From contig NZ_RCMB01000007.1 of assembly GCF_011319465.1 (NCBI RefSeq), forward strand, positions 62,001-126,000: 64,000 bases of DNA, given 5' to 3'. The translations under genes were made by a program, and so were the position numbers. The notes under the pieces were generated by a model. That model saw only the letters and a list, made by a program, of their open reading frames with translations, made no database searches and was not told the origin of the DNA. Each line of letters begins with the position of its first letter. The first letter of the stretch is position 1. Of this stretch, positions 30,107-37,512 are shown piece after piece. The DNA is from Candidatus Nitrosotalea sp. TS (GTDB lineage: Archaea > Thermoproteota > Nitrososphaeria > Nitrososphaerales > Nitrosopumilaceae).

Positions 30107-30528
30107 GCTTCCATTTTTTCTTTTAAAAGATTTTTTCTGACAAGTATAGGTATATTGTAAAATGATGCCATTGCAATTGCATCAGATGCCCGATAGTTTC
30201 GCATGACAAGATCACTTTTTCCTGTAAAGTAGAGATTTGCGCGCAGTACGCTTCCACTTTCGTATACCTTTATTCTGACAAGAACTAGTTCGTTTACTTC
30301 GGCAATTTCCTCAATCATGTTGTATATGGTAGGTATTGCACCTCTTTCACCTTCAATAAAATTTGTAATGTGTCTTGCAACCTCGCCTGAAAATGCCCTT
30401 ATGTGAAATTCTTTACCATCATCGGCTCGTAGTATGACCAGTCCTTCTACTCCATATGGATCAATGAAACCAACGTAAGTGATCTTAGTCTCTGCATAAT
30501 CAGAATCTTGTGGCTCGTCTATCTTCAC
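30103..30528 (-). CDS. Bifunctional nuclease (BFN/DUF151) domain protein
   Basis: A 141-residue protein. GLVILRADDGKEFHIRAFSG, then EVARHITNFIEGERGAIPTI and NYRASDAIAMASFYNIPILV, match the DUF151/BFN family, where the RASDAIALA-like helix is the best conserved part. Members have DNase/RNase activity in some bacteria and plants; the archaeal role is unknown. Confidence 0.8.
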   Translation of the reverse strand: MKIDEPQDSDYAETKITYVGFIDPYGVEGLVILRADDGKEFHIRAFSGEVARHITNFIEGERGAIPTIYNMIEEIAEVNELVLVRIKVYESGSVLRANLYFTGKSDLVMRNYRASDAIAMASFYNIPILVRKNLLKEKMEA

Positions 30529-30597
30529 GGCTAATCTCTATCGAGCGTCATTCGCAGATAAATACTTTGAAAAAAACAGATAGAATTTAATGTCACC

Positions 30598-31458
30598 GTG
30601 CTTCGTTTTTACTCGTTGGAAAAACAGAGCACAGTACACCGCTCACATAAGGTACTGATCACTGTAGGATTTTTAGCAATAGCTGTATCGTTTCTTGCAT
30701 ATGCAAGAAACGACGAGATCACCATAACTCCAGCAGCCATGCCAGCGCTGCAGAATTTAGCAGTTGCAACATATGTTATTTTATTCACTTCATTTGGCGC
30801 AATAGGTTGGGGCTTGTACAAGTTTTTCAAAGCCAAGATAGAACTTCCTGATTCATCAACGTCTTCAATAATTTCAAATGCCATAAACAACAAGAGGGCA
30901 AAACAGATCTTTGTCATAAGTGCCATAGGATACGGGATATTTTTTGGACTAACATCTGGAATAATTCTCTACAAGCCAGAGCTCAATGCAACGGATTATG
31001 GATTTCCAACTCCACCACATATCGAGCTCTCACCTTGTTGTGATTTGCCAGGATACATGCCAATGATATTTGCGTTTTTCACAGAACATGTGGGATTACA
31101 GATTGTTCCACTAAATCTAGTTCTTCTTGTTACAGTATCCTTCCTAGTTGGATTGAATTTTGCCCTTTCGGCAACCACATTTGCAGTTGCAAGAGGGGCA
31201 GGAAAGTTTAGCACGTTTGGCGCAGTGACAGGACTCTTTGTAGGATGCCCAACATGTGCAGGTACTGTCTTTACAATGCTCTTTGGTTTGGGAGCTAGTG
31301 CAACAGGGATTACATTGTTTTTGACAAGCTATGAAGCACAACTGCAAACCATATTCATCGCTGCGTCAATTCCTGTACTAATTGCCACTCCGTATATCAT
31401 GGCAAGAAAGATTAGAAAGGCACAAAACGGAAGCTGTGCAGTAGAACCTAAGCAGTAG
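30598..31458 (+). CDS. Polytopic membrane protein with CPTC motif
   Basis: A 286-residue protein with about six transmembrane helices (about 15-35, 55-75, 100-122, 165-190, 200-235, 245-270). Cysteine pairs stand out: SPCCDLPGYMP in the extracytoplasmic loop and FVGCPTCAGTVFTM inside a predicted helix. A CxxC inside the membrane next to a vicinal CC suggests metal (copper) handling or thiol redox. The function is not known. Confidence 0.6.
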   Translation: MLRFYSLEKQSTVHRSHKVLITVGFLAIAVSFLAYARNDEITITPAAMPALQNLAVATYVILFTSFGAIGWGLYKFFKAKIELPDSSTSSIISNAINNKRAKQIFVISAIGYGIFFGLTSGIILYKPELNATDYGFPTPPHIELSPCCDLPGYMPMIFAFFTEHVGLQIVPLNLVLLVTVSFLVGLNFALSATTFAVARGAGKFSTFGAVTGLFVGCPTCAGTVFTMLFGLGASATGITLFLTSYEAQLQTIFIAASIPVLIATPYIMARKIRKAQNGSCAVEPKQ

Positions 31459-31702
31459 ATTTTACGACCTGAGGTGTTTTCCAGTCACCTATATTGTAGC
31501 CATCTTCTCTCAAATATTTCAGAGTAAGTTTGTAGACCAGCTCATCGTGATCAACGACTTCTAGAATTTCTTTCCAAGTTACCACGCCTGCCTGTTCTAT
31601 CTTTTTTTCAAGTTGAGACGAGATAGACTTTGCTATCACTCGACATTGATCAAATGTTTTACCATTTTTGTAGGCTCTTGTCCTTGAATCACAGGCATCC
31701 AT
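31448..31702 (-). CDS. Small conserved hypothetical protein
   Basis: An 84-residue soluble protein: TFDQCRVIAKSISSQLEKKI, then GVVTWKEILEVVDHDELVYK and YLREDGYNIGDWK. The second half resembles a small winged-helix or helical domain. It overlaps the membrane-protein gene by 11 bp at the 3' ends. No role can be assigned. Confidence 0.5.
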   Translation of the reverse strand: MDACDSRTRAYKNGKTFDQCRVIAKSISSQLEKKIEQAGVVTWKEILEVVDHDELVYKLTLKYLREDGYNIGDWKTPQVVKSTA

Positions 31703-31773
31703 AGTTCACAGAGCGTACGACCCAAATAAAAAGTTGAATTTTATGTTTATTTGATAGAAGAGTTTTAAACTAA

Positions 31774-32702
31774 ATGAGATTCATAATTTGTCAATTGCTC
31801 TCAGATAACAAACAAAAATTTGTCAGCATCAATCCTGTTGATGTATTTCTTTGGACATTTCGCAGAAATGAAAATGATGTCATAAATCTTTACGATACAT
31901 TAGCATCCCTGATGCAGATCTCTACTGGAAGCAACATGCTCAATTTTGGATATTGGAATGAGAATACGTCTGATCCTCACCAAGCACAGATCACACTTTG
32001 TAAAACTATTGCAGAAATGGCGGAATTAAAATCATCAAATGACGTGTTAGATGTAGGAAGCGGTTTTTCTGAGCCTGCAACCATCTGGAAATCAGAATTT
32101 CCTCACATCAAAATTTCTTGCCTAAATGTAAATCCACAGCAACTCAATTTTGCCTCAAAAGTCATCAAGGGAAATGATTCTGCATCAAATCATCATTTTG
32201 ATTCAGAACAAATTGACCTTGTCAATTCTACTGCCACAAAGTTACCATTTGCAAACAAGTCCATGGATAGAATAATTGCTTTAGAATCCGCACAACATTT
32301 CAAGCCATTTTCAGAATTCATATCAGAGAGCAAGAGAGTGTTGAAGGAAAAAGGCATCTTGGTTTTGGCCATACCAACACTTGCAAAATCAGCAAAATCT
32401 CTTGAAGTGTTCAAGCTTGGCATACTGTCTTTTACGTGGTCATCTGAGCACTATGATCTTGAAAATATCAAAAAGACAATTACAGATGAGGGATTTTCTA
32501 TAATTTCCACAGATTTTATAGGTTCAAGGTATACGAACCGCTTACTGACTATTATATCAAAAAAAGAGAAGTTCTAAGATCAAAGATATTACAACAATAT
32601 TCGCCATACGTTGAGAAGATCCTCTTCAAATCATTACTAAAAATGAAAGAGGTTTCTGAAAACAAGACCATCGATTACATTCTTTTAAAGTGTGTCGTAT
32701 AA
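31774..32702 (+). CDS. SAM-dependent methyltransferase, frameshifted near the C-terminus
   Basis: Class I methyltransferase of about 309 residues after repair. MLNFGYWNENT and the SAM motif I NDVLDVGSGFSEPA are at about residues 60-105, then ATKLPFANKSMDRIIALESA (motif II region) and SKRVLKEKGILVLAIP (motif III). The visible frame stops at 32577; shifting by one base near 32527 gives VYEPLTDYYIKKREVLRSKI, then YSPYVEKILFKSLLKM and a stop at 32700-32702. The small-molecule substrate is unknown; the layout resembles UbiE or sugar/antibiotic O-methyltransferases. Confidence 0.75.
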
Positions 32703-32761
32703 CAACGAACAAAGCCTTATTTTGTAGTGGTGTATAGTCTCATCATAATACCAGTTCGTCT

Positions 32762-32797
32762 GGTACCACTGCATAGAGTAATTTCTATGCAGGTGCC
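32762..32797 (+). repeat. Strong hairpin downstream of the methyltransferase gene
   Basis: GGTACC-AC-TGCATAGA, loop GTAATT, then TCTATGCA-GGTGCC: an 8-bp perfect stem and a 6-bp stem (one G-U pair), separated by a two-base bulge. It is followed by ATTTTATC. It could be a transcription terminator, a 3'-end stabiliser or part of an RNA. The rest of 32703-32939 shows no gene; a TTTAAACTT box lies near 32890. Confidence 0.45.
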
Positions 32798-32939
32798 ATT
32801 TTATCACAATCCAGATCCATAGACAACCTAGTGTTTACCAACATGCTTTAAGAAAGCCACGCTTGAGATCGAAAAACATATCACATATCATTTAAACTTG
32901 AGAAAAAGAATTATTAGCACATTTTAACTATCTTGTCAT

Positions 32940-33104
32940 ATGGGCCTATTTGGAAAAAAAGAAACCCCTGAAACAAAATGTAAAGAATGCGGTCTTGAAT
33001 TCAATGACCCTGTGCGTTTAGACAGACACATGAAAAAAGCCCACAAGCATGCTCCACAAAGGAAATTTGATGAGCAGGGGTTTTCCACTGGCGGCATGTG
33101 GTAA
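32940..33104 (+). CDS. C2H2 zinc-finger microprotein
   Basis: A 54-residue protein with one classical finger: CKECGLEFNDPVRLDRH, then MKKAH, giving C-x2-C-x12-H-x4-H. Short basic flanks (GLFGKKETPETK, then KHAPQRK) would suit nucleic-acid contact. A TTTAAA box about 45 nt upstream may drive it. The gene is complete with ATG and TAA. Confidence 0.75.
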   Translation: MGLFGKKETPETKCKECGLEFNDPVRLDRHMKKAHKHAPQRKFDEQGFSTGGMW

Positions 33105-33149
33105 GTTCGCGATAGGTATAATTCACTATTCAAACGGCTATAGAAGAAG

Positions 33150-33782
33150 TTGGTCGCTGCAGAGATCCTTGGAAATTTGACAAATTTCATTATTCAAACC
33201 ATATCAAATTCTGGATATCTGGGAATTTTCTTGCTCATGGTTGCAGAAAGTGCGCTAATCCCAATACCAAGTGAGGTAATCATGCCGTTTTCAGGCTATC
33301 TTGTCTCAACAGGAAAGTTCAATGTCATACTTGTTATCATTGCAGGCTCCATTGGAAATCTCGTAGGAGCCCTAATTGCATATTTTGTAGGGTCATATCT
33401 TGGAAGGGGCTTTGTCTTAAAATATGGAAAATTTGTCTTGCTCAGAAAATCACATCTTGAACTTGCCGAGTCTTACTTTAAAAAATATGGCGACAGATCA
33501 ACTTTTATCAGCAGACTATTGCCAGCCATAAGAACATACGTTTCCCTGCCGGCTGGGGTTGCCAAGATGAATCTGAAGAAATTTGCAGTTTTCACCCTGA
33601 TAGGCTCCATAATATGGAACACCACATTAACATACATTGGCGTAAAATTAGGCGAGGAATGGGACAGCATTAGAAAGTATTCAGATTATTTTGATGCGGT
33701 TGTAGTAATAGTTGTAATAGTTGCCATTATCATGCATACTTGGAAGAAGAGAAAATCGGCACCATCAGTCAACGATCCTTAA
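33150..33782 (+). CDS. DedA/SNARE-associated family membrane protein
   Basis: A 210-residue protein with five to six helices. The family motif is seen in LLMVAESALIPIPSEVIMPF, followed by GSIGNLVGALIAYFVGSYLG and the arginine-containing FISRLLPAIRTYVSLPAGVA. DedA proteins act in envelope homeostasis, some as lipid flippases coupled to proton gradients. The TTG at 33150 is the likely start. Confidence 0.85.
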   Translation: MVAAEILGNLTNFIIQTISNSGYLGIFLLMVAESALIPIPSEVIMPFSGYLVSTGKFNVILVIIAGSIGNLVGALIAYFVGSYLGRGFVLKYGKFVLLRKSHLELAESYFKKYGDRSTFISRLLPAIRTYVSLPAGVAKMNLKKFAVFTLIGSIIWNTTLTYIGVKLGEEWDSIRKYSDYFDAVVVIVVIVAIIMHTWKKRKSAPSVNDP

Positions 33783-34050
33783 AGTGGCTTAGCTCTTCCA
33801 GTATTATTTTGAATATTGTTTCATTATCAAGCAAAACACATGGAATGTTGTTTTCCTTGCATGCCTTGCCAACTTCAGTGTCTTCGGTAACCATTATCAT
33901 GCCATTTTCTTCAGCATATTTTATCATGGAATAGTCACTAGCGAGTTTCTTGCCTTCTGCAACCAGTTTTTTCACACTGAGCGCATCATAGCCAAATTCC
34001 TTTAGTTTTGTATCTATTCCATCATACATTGCGTCAACTAGCACTTTCAT
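33769..34050 (-). CDS. DUF5615/PIN-like (Mut7-C type) protein
   Basis: A 93-residue protein with the short PIN-like pattern MKVLVDAMYDG, then FGYDALSVKKL, DYSMIKYAEENGMIMVTEDT and IPCVLLDN. Asp6 and the Thr-Glu-Asp stretch match the acidic residues of this fold. Such proteins are often toxins of type II modules, but no antitoxin gene lies next to it. It overlaps the convergent DedA gene by 14 bp. Confidence 0.7.
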   Translation of the reverse strand: MKVLVDAMYDGIDTKLKEFGYDALSVKKLVAEGKKLASDYSMIKYAEENGMIMVTEDTEVGKACKENNIPCVLLDNETIFKIILEELSHFKDR

Positions 34051-34305
34051 ATTGTAACCTCAAAAGAGTTCCTATTTTTATCATTTGGTTTCAGAAATGA
34101 GACGACGATTTAACTTGAATCTGTTTTTCTTGTCAAAAATATGGTTTTCTATGTAAATGAATGCAATTCTATGAAAATACATACTACAATTATGCCCTAA
34201 AAGAATCCTTTAGAAGCATTACACAAAGCTTTTAGATCATGCCGTTTTCCGTACCACCATGGAAAGGAATCAAAATGCGTATAAACACATTCGTTCCGCC
34301 CTAGC

Positions 34306-35987
34306 ATGAACATGGCACTAGATACAATTTTTCTAAATATTTCCCTGAGTAATTTTTCACATGTGCTTCTCTATTCTTCATATTCTTTGTTAAGAATGAC
34401 AATTGCCCTTATCATATCGTATGTGTTTGCTATAACATATGGCATTGCAGCAGCGCGTAATAAAAAAGCTGAAAAAATACTGATGCCCATCTTAGACATA
34501 TTACAATCAGTTCCAATTTTAGGATTCTTTCCTGCTGCCATATTCTTCTTTATTGCGCTATTCCATCAAAGTTGGGTTGGAGTTGAGTTGGCTGCAGTAT
34601 TTCTCATCTTTACAAGTCAAGCTTGGAATCTCGCCTTTGCAGTGTATGAATCAGTATCATCCTTGCCTGCAGACTTGGAAGAAGCATCCGGTTCATTGGG
34701 ATTAAAAGGGTGGAAAAAATTCAAGACATTGTACATTCCAATAGCCATACCAAAGCTCACCTATAATGGAATTTTGTCATGGTCTGCAGGATGGTATTAC
34801 TTGGTAGCTGCTGAAATGATCTCAATAGGATCGCAGCAGTTTAACATGCATGGCATTGGCAGTTATCTAGCCGAAGCAACGTACGCAGGAGATTATCAAG
34901 GAACAATCATGGGACTTATTGTACTTGTCATGATAATTCTTATTGTTGATTTAATATTGTGGCGCCCTCTAAGACACTATGCAAATAGATTCAGGTATGA
35001 ATCAGTGTCTTCTGACGAGGACCAGCCTCAGAAAGGCACCCAGGATCAGAGAATCACATGGTTGAGAAGTCACTTGGCCATATTGCCTGTCAGACCTGCA
35101 GTACTAACTCAGGCAATTACTGCAGATAGATTCAGACCAATCATTACAACAGTCAGACATGTTACCGAAGAGCCGAAATTTGTTCAAAGACATCGCAAAC
35201 CGATATGGATTACAGTAATAGTTATCCTCGTGAGCATATTTGTGATTACAGGTGAAGCTTTTCTAATAGGATTAGTTTCGCTTCCATCTAGCATGTCAAA
35301 TGACTTGAAAAAACCTGAGATAGCTTCAATGGCAGGCCAGATCCCTGCAGCGTTAGGAGCCTCCCTGCTTCGACTACTAGCAGCTTACCTAATCAGCATA
35401 GCATGGATTATCCCTCTAGCTCTAAAGCTAGCTGGCAAGCCAAAATCCTTTGGTATGTCCATATTTACAATGGAGGTTCTTGCGTCTCTTCCTGCAACAG
35501 CACTCTTTCCACTCATAGTACTAGGAACCATGCATTTGCCAGGTGGCCTTCAACTCACATCAATTATTCTTACAATGACTGGGAATGCAATGGTATCTGC
35601 TCTTTAATGTTGCTAGGTGGAGTCAAGGCAATTCCATCAGACATGTTTGAGGCTGCAAAGACATATCGCATTACAGGACTGCAAAAGCTCCGAAAATTTA
35701 TTTTTCCTGCAATCTTTCCCGCATTTATTACTGGAAGTATAACTGCATGGGGTGGAGGATGGAATGCATTGGTCTTATCAGAATACATTACATTTAACAA
35801 ACAAACCTTGTCAGTGCAAGGCCTCGGAGCATTGATGAATGAAGCAGCTTACAATGTTGGTAGTGTCACTTTGCTTACTTTGACTATTGTTGTAATGGTT
35901 TCCGTAGTAGTAGGATTGAATAGAGTGGTGTGGAAACGCCTTTACAAAATAACATTTACAAAGTACAAGTTAGGATTGATGATATAA
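34306..35987 (+). CDS. Two-domain ABC transporter permease (NitT/TauT-like), frameshifted
   Basis: Two binding-protein-dependent permease domains are fused in one chain of about 560 residues. The first EAA-type loop is LEEASGSLGLKGWKKFKTLY, with ILSWSAGWYYLVAAEMI after it; the second is DMFEAAKTYRITGLQKLRKF with GSITAWGGGWNALVLSEY. Surplus bases near 35590 and 35612 split the gene; repair gives GNAWYLLFNV and LGGVKAIPSD. A short frame at 34239-34304 ends 1 bp before the ATG; one surplus base near 34301 would extend the N-terminus by about 21 residues (PPWKGIKMRINTFVPP). Substrate unknown; nitrate, sulfonate or a cation are possible. Confidence 0.85.
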
Positions 35988-36761
35988 TTGACAACACAAG
36001 TTGAGACGCCAAAACTAGTTGAATTTCGTAATGTTACCAAGGCATATGGACCCATGACACAGAGGCCACATGTTATTTTAGAGCATATCAATTTTGCCGT
36101 ATTACAGCATGAGTTTATCTGCATAGTGGGACCGTCAGGATGCGGAAAATCGACACTCTTGAGAATAATGATAGGCCTTACAAAACCTGAGGATGGCGAG
36201 GTATATTATCATGATAAGAAGCTTGGAGGAATTTGTGAGGCAATGTCAATGGTTTTTCAGACGTTTGCATTATTTCCATGGTTAGATGTTATTGGAAATG
36301 TTGAACTTGGACTGGAAGGAAAGCCATTTTCCAAAGAAGAAAAAAGAAAACGAGTCTTGGATGTGATCAAAGTAATAGGCCTTGATGGATACGAGGAAGC
36401 ATATCCAAGGGAACTTTCAGGCGGAATGAAGCAACGCGTTGGAATTGCAAGAGCAATGGTTTCAGAGCCTGAAATTCTTTTAATGGATGAGCCATTCTCA
36501 GCATTAGATCCTTTAACTTCGACACACCTAAGAGAAGAGGTATTACACTTATGGGGAGACCCGTCCTTACCCCCAGAAGCAGTAGTAATGGTAACACATA
36601 ACGTAGAAGAAGCTGTGTACATGGCAGATAGAATCATTGTTTTAACATCCAGACCTGGCACCATAGCCAAGGAGATACATATTGACTTACCTAGACCAAG
36701 AGATCCGCGAAGTCCGGAACTATACAAACTTGTAGATGAGATAACAGGATTCATAGTATAA
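35988..36761 (+). CDS. ABC transporter ATP-binding protein
   Basis: A 257-residue ATPase with Walker A GPSGCGKST, signature ELSGGMKQRVGIARAM and Walker B ILLMDEPFSALDPLT, ending with the switch histidine in VMVTHNVEEAV. It is of the NitT/TauT (SsuB/NrtD) type. The TTG start directly follows the permease stop with no gap, showing translational coupling. Confidence 0.92.
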   Translation: MTTQVETPKLVEFRNVTKAYGPMTQRPHVILEHINFAVLQHEFICIVGPSGCGKSTLLRIMIGLTKPEDGEVYYHDKKLGGICEAMSMVFQTFALFPWLDVIGNVELGLEGKPFSKEEKRKRVLDVIKVIGLDGYEEAYPRELSGGMKQRVGIARAMVSEPEILLMDEPFSALDPLTSTHLREEVLHLWGDPSLPPEAVVMVTHNVEEAVYMADRIIVLTSRPGTIAKEIHIDLPRPRDPRSPELYKLVDEITGFIV

Positions 36762-36815
36762 TGAAGATTTATTTGACAGCAACGAAAATGGAATTTGTTT
36801 TATGGAGAAGTTAGG

Positions 36816-37304
36816 TTGACCATTCCTCGCGTTCAAGTTGGGAGAATGATTGGACTCTTAGAAATTTTACAAGACTTCAAGGGCAAAGTAGACCTGGCAA
36901 AAGTTGCAGAAGAGCTCAGATTTGAGCTTGATGACATACTTCCTGCGGTAGACGCTGCAAAGCTTCTGCGTCTGCTTCAGGTAGATACAGGTGATCTGAT
37001 TTTAACTGAAGATGGAAAAATACTACTATCAAAGAATGCCAGTGGAAGAAAGAAAATACTCAACAAGATATTAGCAAGTTTGGGAGAATTCAAAGGCATT
37101 ACAGATTTTATTAAAAACGATCATGGTGGCGAAATAACAAAAGATGAACTTGTTGAATTTATTAAAGAAAATATGCCAGATGTTGATGCAGAACAGACAT
37201 TTTCATGGATTGTGGAATGGGGGCGCTATTCGTTACTGTTAAGATATGATAGCGGTAGTGAAAAAATAAAGATCACAGAAAAAACCTCAGGCTCCAAAGA
37301 ATAG
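36816..37304 (+). CDS. AAA-associated (AAA_assoc_C) domain protein of the ABC operon
   Basis: A 162-residue protein from a TTG at 36816 with GGAGAAG about 8 bp before it. TIPRVQVGRMIGLLEIL, then LAKVAEELRFELDDILPAVD and DLILTEDGKILL match the AAA-associated C-terminal domain usually fused to NitT/TauT-type ATPases. Here it is a separate gene 54 bp after the ATPase. It probably regulates or stabilises the transporter. Confidence 0.75.
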   Translation: MTIPRVQVGRMIGLLEILQDFKGKVDLAKVAEELRFELDDILPAVDAAKLLRLLQVDTGDLILTEDGKILLSKNASGRKKILNKILASLGEFKGITDFIKNDHGGEITKDELVEFIKENMPDVDAEQTFSWIVEWGRYSLLLRYDSGSEKIKITEKTSGSKE

Positions 37305-37512
37305 CATAATAGATACAACATAACATTATCAACAGTTTTTCCTGGTAGACATTTTTATCAAATCTTTGGCTTCTTTGTCAGTTATTATACCAAAATAGAT
37401 CATTTTCATTAAAATTGATCTAAATCAACTATAAATCTAGAATATCTCTATTTTATACAGAAAATCAAAGGTTCATAAATCGAATTCACCAACTCTCGGA
37501 GAATTACCTATC

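Noticed and set aside
33769-34050. Toxin-antitoxin module around the PIN-like protein
   Set aside because: No antitoxin-like gene lies next to it; both neighbours are membrane transport genes.
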